A stretch of 64,000 nucleotides of DNA. It comes from Oscillospiraceae bacterium. GTDB taxonomy: Bacteria; Bacillota; Clostridia; Oscillospirales; Acutalibacteraceae. Shown in pieces: positions 34,945 through 43,875 of this stretch. Each line of letters begins with the position of its first letter. Position 1 is the stretch's first letter. Location: positions 1 to 64,000 of the forward strand of contig JAISUW010000050.1 of the NCBI GenBank assembly GCA_031271865.1. The letters run 5' to 3'. The notes under the pieces were generated by a model. It saw only the letters and a program-made list of their open reading frames with translations. It was not told where the DNA came from and did no database searches. A program made the translations under genes and the position numbers.

Positions 34945-35811
34945 ATGTCAGAAAAAGTCTTGCTCACGGCAGACTCTGCCGCCGACCTCATGCCTTCCCT
35001 GGAGGCAGCTTTCGGTGTGAAAACCATACCGCTCTACATCAACCTCAATGGCGAATCGCGCAAGGATATGCTGGAAATCACCCCGGAGGACATATTCCAA
35101 ACCCAGAAGGAACTGGGCGTGTTTCCGAAGACAAGCGCCATCCCGGTGGGGGAGTACCTGGAAGTGTTCCAAAGCTTGACGGAGGATGGCGGTACGGTAG
35201 TGCATATCGCCCTATCCTCCCTCTACTCCTCCTGCTACCGCAATGCCATGATTGCGGCGGAGGAGTTCCCCGGGAAAGTGTTCATTGTGGATTCCAGGCA
35301 CATCAGTGCGGGGATAGCCCTACTGTGCCGCCGCGCCGCCCTCTTGCGGGACAGCTGCAAACCCGCGCAAAGTATCGCCGATACCCTGGAGGCGTATAAG
35401 TACAAGATACACTTCTCCGCCATCGTGCATACGCTGGATTACCTTGCCGCCGGGGGGCGGTTTCCGGCGGTGGTGCGCTTGGGTGCCAATGCACTCAAAA
35501 TCCGGCCCGGGGTTACCTCCGACCCTGTGGCCGGCGTTATGCAGCAGGCCAAAAAGTACCGCGGCACCGTCCTCAACACCCAACTGGCGTGGATTGATGA
35601 TGTTGTGGCGGACTGCGCCCCGCGCATGAACAATGAATTCGCCATGCTTGTGCGCACACCTGACCTGCCGGACGAGATTTTTTCTGCCCTGGAGAACGCT
35701 GTGCGAGACTCCCTACTGGATTTGCAGACGCTCCATGCCGCGCCGATAGGCTGTATGATTGCCGCCAACTGCGGTCCGTTATGCGCAGGGTTTGCCTGGG
35801 AAGAAGAATAA
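34945..35811 (+). CDS. DegV family (fatty-acid-binding) protein
   Basis: SEKVLLTADSAADLMPSLEAAFGVKTIPLYINLNGESRKD; ATG 34945 with RBS ttggagga is preferred over 34891. Confidence 0.88.
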   Translation: MSEKVLLTADSAADLMPSLEAAFGVKTIPLYINLNGESRKDMLEITPEDIFQTQKELGVFPKTSAIPVGEYLEVFQSLTEDGGTVVHIALSSLYSSCYRNAMIAAEEFPGKVFIVDSRHISAGIALLCRRAALLRDSCKPAQSIADTLEAYKYKIHFSAIVHTLDYLAAGGRFPAVVRLGANALKIRPGVTSDPVAGVMQQAKKYRGTVLNTQLAWIDDVVADCAPRMNNEFAMLVRTPDLPDEIFSALENAVRDSLLDLQTLHAAPIGCMIAANCGPLCAGFAWEEE

Positions 35812-35834
35812 GGGTGCGCATTGCGCACCCTTTA
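35810..35834. terminator. Bidirectional terminator between degV and the amino-acid ABC operon
   Basis: aAGGGTGCGCATTGCGCACCCTtt. Confidence 0.75.
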
Positions 35835-35844
35835 CGGTTTGAAC

Positions 35845-36603
35845 TCAAAGTATACTCGACAGAAACTGCCTTGTCCGCTCATTTTGCGGGGACTCGAAGA
35901 GTTGCTTGGGCGGTCCCTGCTCCGTGATTTGCCCGTCGCACATGAAGATGACGCGGTTGGCGGCTTCGCGGGCGAAACCCATTTCGTGCGTGACGACCAG
36001 CATGGTCATGCCGGAGCGTGCCAAGTCCTTCATAACGGCCAAAACTTCCCCGACCAACTCCGGGTCGAGGGCGGAGGTCGGCTCATCGAAGAGCATGACG
36101 CGCGGCTCCATGGCCAAGGCGCGGGCAATGGCAACACGCTGCTGCTGCCCGCCGGAGAGCTTGCCGGGGTAGGCATCTGCCTTTTCGGATAGTCCGACTT
36201 TAGCGAGCAGGTCACGGGCTTTGGCTTCCGCCTCGGCTTTGGATATGTTCTTCACATTGATGGGAGCCAGCATCAGGTTCTCCAGTACCGTCTTGTGCGG
36301 AAAGAGGTTGAAAGACTGAAAGACCATTCCCATCTCTAATAGGAGATTCTTGTAAGTCGTTGTATCTACTACGCTGACCGTGCGGCCTTTTTCCCGGTGG
36401 AGAAAAAGACTGTCGTCAATAAAGATTTTGCCGTCATGGATGTCTTCCAAGCCATTGAGGGCGCGCAAGAGGGTAGACTTCCCTGCACCGGACGGACCGA
36501 TGATGCAGATAACCTCCCCCTGCTCTACCGAGAAATCGATGTCCCGCAGGACGTGGAGGGAACCATAGTATTTGTTGACTTTCTCCGTGCGGATGATAGA
36601 CAT
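35845..36603 (-). CDS. Polar amino-acid ABC transporter ATP-binding protein (GlnQ-like)
   Basis: [54 protein letters not shown]. Confidence 0.93.
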   Translation of the reverse strand: MSIIRTEKVNKYYGSLHVLRDIDFSVEQGEVICIIGPSGAGKSTLLRALNGLEDIHDGKIFIDDSLFLHREKGRTVSVVDTTTYKNLLLEMGMVFQSFNLFPHKTVLENLMLAPINVKNISKAEAEAKARDLLAKVGLSEKADAYPGKLSGGQQQRVAIARALAMEPRVMLFDEPTSALDPELVGEVLAVMKDLARSGMTMLVVTHEMGFAREAANRVIFMCDGQITEQGPPKQLFESPQNERTRQFLSSIL

Positions 36604-36621
36604 AGGGCAGACCCTCCTTTC

Positions 36622-37335
36622 TCAGTCTTTCTTGGCCAGGCGTTTTTCCAGACGGTTGAATACGACCGTAAAGAATGCCGTCATAATTAGGTAGATAATC
36701 ATCGCGGGGATATAGACCATGGCACTCGCCTTGTTGGAGGCTATCATCTTCGTTTTGAACGTGAGATCCGTGAGGGCGATGATAGACACAAGGGAGGTAT
36801 CCTTGAGTACCATAACGAACTCGTTGCAGACAGGGGGGATCATGCGCCGGTAAGCCTGCGGGATAACTATCATGCGCATGGTCTGCCCGTAGGAGAGTCC
36901 CAGGGCATGGGAGGCCTCCAGTTGCCCTTTGGGGATAGACTGAATCGCCGCCCGGATAATCTCCGCCAGGTAAGCGGCGACGTTGAGCGTGAATGCCAAG
37001 AACGCCGCAAAGAATCGGCTCCGGATGGTGAATGCCGGCACCAATGACGGCAGTGTGTAGTAGATAAAGAAAAGCTGCATCAGGAGCGGTGTGCCGCGGA
37101 AGAAAAACACATACGCCGAGGATACTGCACGGATGGTACCGGTCAGGGCACGGCCGAAAAAGTCTATGACCGGGCGGCCGGTGTCGCGGTGAACGCGGGC
37201 TATCTTCCCTAAGGCAAGGAACACGCTCAGCACCAGTGCTGCGCAGACGGATGTTGCCGTCAGTTCCAGCGTGATGCCGGAGGCTTTCAGAAGCTCCGGT
37301 AGCCAGCCGATGATTTGCTCCAAGGATTCGCGCAT
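36622..37335 (-). CDS. Amino-acid ABC transporter permease
   Basis: TM protein with RGTPLLMQLFFIYY and EIIRAAIQSIPKGQLEASHALGLSYGQTMRMIVIPQAYRRMIPP. Confidence 0.92.
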   Translation of the reverse strand: MRESLEQIIGWLPELLKASGITLELTATSVCAALVLSVFLALGKIARVHRDTGRPVIDFFGRALTGTIRAVSSAYVFFFRGTPLLMQLFFIYYTLPSLVPAFTIRSRFFAAFLAFTLNVAAYLAEIIRAAIQSIPKGQLEASHALGLSYGQTMRMIVIPQAYRRMIPPVCNEFVMVLKDTSLVSIIALTDLTFKTKMIASNKASAMVYIPAMIIYLIMTAFFTVVFNRLEKRLAKKD

Positions 37336-37417
37336 CTCAATCCCCCATATCGATTCAATTACGCAGCGGAGGCAGTCCTTGCAACTGCCTCCGCAGCAGT
37401 TTTAACAAGCAGCTGCT

Positions 37418-38257
37418 TTAGGCAGCGGTAACAATGCAGAGTTGGTTGGCGACATAGGGCTCCGTGAGGATGTACTTCTCTTGGCGCTCCGGCGTGATGG
37501 AAACGGCGGAGATGATGCAGTCATACTGCCCTTTCTCAAGCCCGGCGAAGATGCCGTCCCAAGAGGTGTTGACAAACTCGACTTCCAGGCCGAGCAGCTC
37601 AGCGAGAGCCTTAGCGACATCCACATCAAAGCCGATGTATTCCGCACCGTCGTCCGTGGTGTATTCCATGGGCGGGTAGCCGACTTCCATGCCTACGGTA
37701 AGGACGCCGTCTTTCATGGTCTTGAACTCGGTCGGGATTGCCGGGGCTTCGGTCGGTGTACGCAGGTCGGCGGTGAAGTCGTCGCCGAAGTTATCCACGG
37801 CGATTTGGTTCATCTGCCCGCTGAAGTTTAGGGCATCCAACGCGGCTTCGATGGCTGCGGCAAGGTCTTCGCTGCCCTTGGCAAGGCAGATACCCATCGG
37901 CTCCGGCACATCAGAGAGCCAAGTGCGCACGAAGTCGGCACTGTCTTTGATGTAGTAAGCAGATACAACGCTGTCCACATAAACGGCATCCACGCGGCCG
38001 AGTTTGAGGTCGTCAAAACACTGCGTGACTTTCTCATACGGATAGACATCGATGGTGGCACCGGCGGCAATCATCTCATCGAGGCTGTCGGAGGCGGTGG
38101 TGGCGGTCTGGACGGAGATTTTGCGTCCCTCGAAATCGGCGGGGCTGCTGATAGGGGCGGCGTCGGGGGTGTCGGTTGCGGTGCTTTCACCGCAGGACGC
38201 GAACGCAAAGAGCATCGCGGCGGCGCAGAGGATGGAAAGGATACGCTTGGCTTTCAT
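37418..38257 (-). CDS. Amino-acid ABC substrate-binding lipoprotein with apparently permuted lobe order
   Basis: Lipobox LFAFASC; lobe-2-like SPADFEGRKISVQTATTASDSL precedes lobe-1-like DGVLTVGMEVGYPPMEYTTDDGAEYIGFDVDVAKALAELL. ATG 38257 with RBS ggaggaatccc. Confidence 0.85.
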   Translation of the reverse strand: MKAKRILSILCAAAMLFAFASCGESTATDTPDAAPISSPADFEGRKISVQTATTASDSLDEMIAAGATIDVYPYEKVTQCFDDLKLGRVDAVYVDSVVSAYYIKDSADFVRTWLSDVPEPMGICLAKGSEDLAAAIEAALDALNFSGQMNQIAVDNFGDDFTADLRTPTEAPAIPTEFKTMKDGVLTVGMEVGYPPMEYTTDDGAEYIGFDVDVAKALAELLGLEVEFVNTSWDGIFAGLEKGQYDCIISAVSITPERQEKYILTEPYVANQLCIVTAA

Positions 38258-38588
38258 CGGGATTCCTCCAATATTATTATAATGGGCGCACATGGGGGGA
38301 ACACGAGCCTCCTTTGTACGCCGTTGTACCCGGAAAACAGAGCTTGCCTTTTGTCATAAAAATTATACTCTTTTCGCATAGTAAAGTCAAGGTTTTTTTG
38401 AAAAACATCCCGTTGTTGTAAAAATCATATTATAATAGTAATCACATTATAATAATAATCATATTATAAGAAATATAATATTTCTTTATTAATAATATTA
38501 TGTTTATTATCATATCAATGTATTTTACATTATTGTAAGATTTGTATTATTGTAAATATCACATTTTTGTTAATATCCCGTTTTACCC

Positions 38589-38617
38589 TTGCTTCTTTTT
38601 CCGGATTATGGTATACT
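38589..38617 (+). promoter_or_regulatory. Promoter TTGCTT-17-TATACT upstream of amidohydrolase
   Basis: ttgctt 38589-38594; tatact 38612-38617. Confidence 0.6.
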
Positions 38618-38652
38618 TATGGTAACAAAAACAGACAGAAAGGGTTCACCCC

Positions 38653-39459
38653 ATGCCGAGTACCCCAAAGCCGTATATCATTGATGCGCATACGCATATC
38701 TATCCCGCAAAGATTGCCGCAAAGGCTACTGCGGCCGTCCATGCTTTTTATGACCTGCCTATGAGCTATGTCGGGTCTGTGGATATACTATTGGAGGAAG
38801 GCAGAGCCGCTGGCATTTCTCGGTTTGTGGTCTGTTCCGTGGCGACCACGCCGGCACAGATTGCCGCTGTAAACCGCTTCCTCTCCGCAGAGTGCGCCGC
38901 GCACCCGGAGTTCATCGGTCTGGGCGCCTTGCACCCGGCATCAGACAACCCGCAAGCAGACATTGACGACGCTGTCACCCGCGGCTTCCGCGGCTTCAAG
39001 CTCCACCCGGACTTCCAGGAGTTCGAGGCGGACAGTCCCGCGATGCTGGAAGTCTACCGACGCATCGCCGCCACCGGGTTACCGCTGCTCATCCATGCCG
39101 GCGACCCCCGCAAACCTTACTCCTCTCCAAACCGCATGGCAAATATCTGCAAAGCGGTACCCGACTTGACACTCATTGCCGCGCACTTCGGCGGTTGGCG
39201 TGAGTGGCACAGAACCTTGGATTGGCTCGGAGAATACCCGAACTGCGTGGTAGACACCTCCTCTTCCCTGACGGAAATAGAGCCGGAAACGGCCGCCGCA
39301 CTCGTCAACGGCTTCGGTGCCGACCGTGTGCTGTTCGCCACGGACTTCCCGATGTGGGATGCCGCTGAGGAACTGCAGCGGCTGCGCGCCCTGCATCTGC
39401 CGGAGGACACGCTGAAAAAACTCTACCACGCAAACGCAGAACGCATATTCAGAATCTAG
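38653..39459 (+). CDS. Amidohydrolase family (TIM-barrel) protein
   Basis: YIIDAHTHIYPAKIA, GFRGFKLHPDFQEF, PLLIHAGDP, LIAAHFGGW, RVLFATDFPMWD. Confidence 0.9.
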   Translation: MPSTPKPYIIDAHTHIYPAKIAAKATAAVHAFYDLPMSYVGSVDILLEEGRAAGISRFVVCSVATTPAQIAAVNRFLSAECAAHPEFIGLGALHPASDNPQADIDDAVTRGFRGFKLHPDFQEFEADSPAMLEVYRRIAATGLPLLIHAGDPRKPYSSPNRMANICKAVPDLTLIAAHFGGWREWHRTLDWLGEYPNCVVDTSSSLTEIEPETAAALVNGFGADRVLFATDFPMWDAAEELQRLRALHLPEDTLKKLYHANAERIFRI

Positions 39460-39493
39460 TACAGTTATACGGACGTATTTGCTTGCCCTTTGA

Positions 39494-41641
39494 ATGAAAA
39501 GGAGGAGCGCCCATTTGCTTATCAAAACAGCCTCCTTAATTGCGAAGCACCCCAAGACAGTAGCTATCGTTGCGCTGCTGTTACTAATCCCTTGTGTATG
39601 GGGATATATGCGCACCGGAGTGAACTATGACCTGCTCTCCTATCTGCCTGCCGAGTTGAATTCCGTGCAGGGGGAGGAGGTGCTGGATCAGACTTTCGGT
39701 GTTGCGGCAAGCTCTATACTGATTCTTGAGGATTTGTCACCGAAAGATATGCAGGCGCTCAAAGCGCAAATCCGCACCGCCCCCGGCGTGAAGGACGTTA
39801 TTTGGTCGGACAGTATCATAGACTTAGGCTTTCCGACGGCGTACCTGCCGGAGGCTGTCAAAAGCATTCTCTATAGCGCTGACGGTTCCGCAACGCTGAT
39901 GCTCATCCGCCACGACGGTACCGCGGCCTCTGAAGACACGATGGAGTCCATCGCCGCTATCCGTAAACTCTTGAATGCGAAGTCCTACCTCAGCGGGATG
40001 TCCGCCATGCTCGCGGATATGAAAAGCTCCATCCTGCCGCAGGTGCCGATATATATGGCTGTAGCCGTTGCCCTTGCCTTGGCGGTGATGCTCTTGGCGA
40101 TGGACTCTTGGCTCACACCTTTCCTGCTGCTGTTGGCACTTTCTGCAGCGGTGCTGTATAATATGGGAACGAATCTCTTCCTAGGGGAGATTTCTTTCCT
40201 GACGCAGAGTGTGTCCGCCATATTGCAATTGGCTGTCACCATTGATTACTCCATTATCCTCTTGGATCGCTACAAAGAGGAACTCGGGTACAGCACCGAC
40301 CGCCGGGAAGCCATGGCAAAGGCTATCGCCACCACATTCACAGCCTTGGCGGGGAGTTCGCTGACCACGCTCTTCGGTTTCTTGGCGCTGTGCTTTATGC
40401 AGCTGACCCTTGGCTTTGATATAGGTTTTGTGATGGCCAAAGGTGTGGCGCTGGGTGTCCTTACCGTTGTTACTGTCCTGCCGGCACTGATTCTTCTTTT
40501 TGGGAAACACTTGGAACGCTACAGCCACAAGCCCTGCCTGCCGCACTTTGATAAGCTTAATACGTTCTTGCTGAAGCGCAGGAAAGTGCTGACGGTTGTG
40601 TTTTTTATACTCTTTATTCCCGCTTATATTCTGCAGGCGAATACAGAAAAGTATTACAGCATGGACCGGATGCTCCCGGCGGACTTTCCGTCGGTTGTGG
40701 GGCTGTCCAAGCTCAAGACCGACTTTCACATGGCGACGACGCACTTTATCATCGTGGATGACGCACTGCCGCCGGCAACGCTCGCCGCGCTTGCAAAAGA
40801 TATACAGGAGGTAGAAGGTATTACGTCTGTGCTGTCGCTGTATTCCTTTGCCGGTCCGGCTTTCCCGCAATCGATGATTCCGGAGCCGCTGCAAGGCATT
40901 ACGCAAAAGGAAGGCAAACAACTCATGCTCGTCAACAGTTCCTACGCCTCCGCTACAGAGGAGGTGAACACGCAGATAAAAACACTGCAGGAGCTCGTAT
41001 ATTCCGCCGACCCCGGCGGCATGGTGACGGGCGAGGGGGTACTCTACAAAGACCTCATTGAAACAGCCGACACGGACTTTCAGGTGACGGCGTTCATCTC
41101 CATAGCGGCTATCTTTGTGTTGATTTCCATTTTGTTCCAATCCCTTACACTGCCTGTGCTATTGGTGGGGATTATCGAACTGGCGATATTCATCAACTTG
41201 GCCATCTCCCGCCTCACGGGCTCGGAGATTCCTTTTATCGCACCCACCGTCATCAGTTGTATACAACTCGGCGCCACCGTGGACTATGCCATACTCCTCA
41301 CTACGCGCTATCGGGAAGAACTGCGGCACAACCTGAAAGCGGATGACGCTGTCCGGAAAGCCGCCAATGCCTCTTGCCGTTCCATCATGCAAAGCTGTAT
41401 GGTATTCTTTGTCGCAACCGTCGGCGTGTATGTCATCAGCGATATTCCCATCATACAATCGCTTTGCGTACTGCTGGCGCGGGGTGCGATTGTCAGCGGT
41501 ATTGTTATAATCGGTCTGCTCGCCCCGCTTCTGCGTTTCTTTGACCCGCTCATACGCAAGACCACGCGCAACTGGGATACAAGAGGCAAGAGGCATGAGG
41601 CAAGAAGCAAGAAAGCGGAGGGGATGCATCATGGTGTTTAG
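39494..41641 (+). CDS. MMPL/RND-superfamily membrane transporter
   Basis: Two sets of TM bundles, ITIDYSIILLDRYKEE and GATVDYAILLTTRYREE; a TTG start at 39515 after AGGAGG is also possible. Confidence 0.85.
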   Translation: MKRRSAHLLIKTASLIAKHPKTVAIVALLLLIPCVWGYMRTGVNYDLLSYLPAELNSVQGEEVLDQTFGVAASSILILEDLSPKDMQALKAQIRTAPGVKDVIWSDSIIDLGFPTAYLPEAVKSILYSADGSATLMLIRHDGTAASEDTMESIAAIRKLLNAKSYLSGMSAMLADMKSSILPQVPIYMAVAVALALAVMLLAMDSWLTPFLLLLALSAAVLYNMGTNLFLGEISFLTQSVSAILQLAVTIDYSIILLDRYKEELGYSTDRREAMAKAIATTFTALAGSSLTTLFGFLALCFMQLTLGFDIGFVMAKGVALGVLTVVTVLPALILLFGKHLERYSHKPCLPHFDKLNTFLLKRRKVLTVVFFILFIPAYILQANTEKYYSMDRMLPADFPSVVGLSKLKTDFHMATTHFIIVDDALPPATLAALAKDIQEVEGITSVLSLYSFAGPAFPQSMIPEPLQGITQKEGKQLMLVNSSYASATEEVNTQIKTLQELVYSADPGGMVTGEGVLYKDLIETADTDFQVTAFISIAAIFVLISILFQSLTLPVLLVGIIELAIFINLAISRLTGSEIPFIAPTVISCIQLGATVDYAILLTTRYREELRHNLKADDAVRKAANASCRSIMQSCMVFFVATVGVYVISDIPIIQSLCVLLARGAIVSGIVIIGLLAPLLRFFDPLIRKTTRNWDTRGKRHEARSKKAEGMHHGV

Positions 41642-43175
41642 GACAACGAAGCGAAAGAGGAACTGCTGCCTCCTGCTTCTTATGCTCAGCCTCCTCTTGA
41701 ACGCTTGCAGCGCCGGCACAGAGGCAACGCAGGAAGCTGAAACGACTGCACCGACAACGATCCCTCAGCTGCAGGCGTTTACCGATCCGCCCGGTCAACT
41801 CACCAAAACGGAAACCGTCTATGCGCACTTAGGTGCGGACGGTGCATTGGCGGACTCCCTTGTCACCGATTGGCTCCATACGGACAAAGCCGGAGTGCGC
41901 GTGGAGGACGTGAGTTCTCTCACCGACATCACGGACATGAAAGGCAACCATATACCCCTTCCGGAGGGCGATGCCCTTGTGTGGCATATGGACGAAACAG
42001 ATCTGTATTACAGCGGCACGACGCAGAAAGCCTTGCCGTTGGCGTTCCATATCCAATACACTTTAGACGGCGAAGAAATCACACCGCAGGACCTTGCCGG
42101 TAAAAGCGGCAGCCTGCGTATGGAAATTCAAATGGAGAATACGGACCGCCGCAAATTGGAGCTTGACGGCGAGAGTACGCTGCTCTCCCCGCCGATTCTG
42201 GCTGTCGGGACGCTCACTTTCCCGCATGAGGTCTTCTCCCAAGTTTCTCTGGACACAGGAACACTCATCAGCGACGGCAGCCGGGAGATTGGGCTGTTCT
42301 TCGGCATTCCCGGACTTGCACAGAGCCTTGGTATAAACGCTGCGGATATTTCGGACGAAAGCACCGTTTCCCTTCCCCTTGCGGAGAGTGTTACCATTAC
42401 CGCCCAGGTGACTGATTTTCGTATGGGCGGTATTATGATGGCAGGTCTGCCTTTGGCGGCTCTGAGCGGCACAAGCGGGGGAGCCAGCGCGGACGGCAGT
42501 CTGAATGGCATAACCGGCTTGCTGCAGAGCCTGCAAAAACCGTTGGAAGCCCTGAATAAAGACGGCACCCTTTTAAAACTCTTGGCGGACCCATCCCAAT
42601 TCACCGGGATGCTGTCCACCATGAGGCAAGCAATTTCCCTTTGGGAGAGCAACAGAGCCCTCTTAACCGCCGCCGGGAAGCACCTCACTGCCGAGAACGC
42701 ACAGGCACTCGGAGATCTCTTGGCGCAGTTGGATGCCGACAAAACCGCAAAGCTGCTGGAAGCGGTCGGTAACCCTGTAGTCAAAGCCCTTTACCCGGAC
42801 ATGGCCTCGCTGTTCTCCGCTTTGGAAGCCGCCGCGCCTTTCCTGACAGAGCTAATGACAGAACTCGACAAGCCGGAAATGCGTAAAGCCGTGGAGAACC
42901 TCCCGCAGACACTCAAGACCCTCGCCAACCTCAATAGCAGTCTATCGAAATATGACCAGCTCCTCAAAGCCATAGCTGCCATGCCGGAGATGAACTTCTC
43001 CCTGAAGCAAACCGATGCAGACACCCTCACCGAGCTTCTGGGAGATGCCCCCGGTTTGGTTGCGCGCCTTACGGAGTGGCTTCGCTTGGGTGCCTCCTAT
43101 CGGATTTTTACCGATGTGCCGGAAGGTGCGGCATCCTCGGTGCTGTTTATCTTTGAGGTAGCGGCGGTGGGGTAG
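41631..43175 (+). CDS. Lipoprotein coupled to the MMPL transporter
   Basis: MVFRTTKRKRNCCLLLLMLSLLLNACSAG lipobox; ATG 41631 overlaps the upstream stop by 11 nt; RBS ggagggg. Confidence 0.8.
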   Translation: MVFRTTKRKRNCCLLLLMLSLLLNACSAGTEATQEAETTAPTTIPQLQAFTDPPGQLTKTETVYAHLGADGALADSLVTDWLHTDKAGVRVEDVSSLTDITDMKGNHIPLPEGDALVWHMDETDLYYSGTTQKALPLAFHIQYTLDGEEITPQDLAGKSGSLRMEIQMENTDRRKLELDGESTLLSPPILAVGTLTFPHEVFSQVSLDTGTLISDGSREIGLFFGIPGLAQSLGINAADISDESTVSLPLAESVTITAQVTDFRMGGIMMAGLPLAALSGTSGGASADGSLNGITGLLQSLQKPLEALNKDGTLLKLLADPSQFTGMLSTMRQAISLWESNRALLTAAGKHLTAENAQALGDLLAQLDADKTAKLLEAVGNPVVKALYPDMASLFSALEAAAPFLTELMTELDKPEMRKAVENLPQTLKTLANLNSSLSKYDQLLKAIAAMPEMNFSLKQTDADTLTELLGDAPGLVARLTEWLRLGASYRIFTDVPEGAASSVLFIFEVAAVG

Positions 43176-43176
43176 G

Positions 43177-43215
43177 CGCTTCGCGAAGCGAGGCGGCGGT
43201 TCGCGAACCGCCGCC
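43177..43215. repeat. Paired palindromes sharing a TTCGCGAA core
   Basis: CGCTTCGCGAAGCG (43177-43190) and perfect 24-bp palindrome GGCGGCGGTTCGCGAACCGCCGCC (43192-43215), between convergent genes. Confidence 0.8.
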
Positions 43216-43237
43216 GCGATGCATTGCCGGGCGTGAT

Positions 43238-43729
43238 TTATACAAACCAAAACCAAATCCAGCCGAAGAATAGGAAGAACTCCACCAAGTGATACCAAGC
43301 CCCCGGGCAATGCGTATAGCTATGCAGCGCTTCAATAGCGAGCTGAAAAGCCTCTTCTGATTCTGTTTCTATAGCGGGGTTGTCGTCAATTGCTTTCAGG
43401 GCAATAAAGAGTTGTTCCCCGTCTGCATCGGAAAGGCTCATGAGGTGCCGAAAGGCTTCCAGTCCAAAAGTTGCTTCGTTCGTCCCCAAGGATACCTTAG
43501 GAACGAGAAAGGAATAGAATAGGCTCACTAAAGGCATCGGAAACGGAATCGCTGACCATTCCGACTGCAAGAAAGCTTTGAATTCCTTCCAGTTGCTGAA
43601 ACCGATTGTAATGCCGTCTGGCGGTTCACTATACTCCGCATTCGCAGAAACAATTCCGGTACTTATTACACTAAAGACCAATAGTACACTCAACAATACG
43701 GACAGAATGCGCTTCAATGATGTCTTCAT
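43238..43729 (-). CDS. Small secreted protein of unknown function with aromatic C-terminal tail
   Basis: Signal peptide MKTSLKRILSVLLSVLLVFSVISTGIVSANA; C-terminus HLVEFFLFFGWIWFWFV; RBS aaaggagttcc. Confidence 0.8.
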   Translation of the reverse strand: MKTSLKRILSVLLSVLLVFSVISTGIVSANAEYSEPPDGITIGFSNWKEFKAFLQSEWSAIPFPMPLVSLFYSFLVPKVSLGTNEATFGLEAFRHLMSLSDADGEQLFIALKAIDDNPAIETESEEAFQLAIEALHSYTHCPGAWYHLVEFFLFFGWIWFWFV

Positions 43730-43875
43730 TTTGGGAACTCCTTTGATAGAATAATATGAGATTTGGCAACTCCGGCATTATACCACATTCCGAAACAGAT
43801 GTCAACCTCCCTGTGAGAATTAACCGCAGATTGTGAGAATTGGCACAGAGGGGCGGCTGTGTGTTGTATAGAAAA

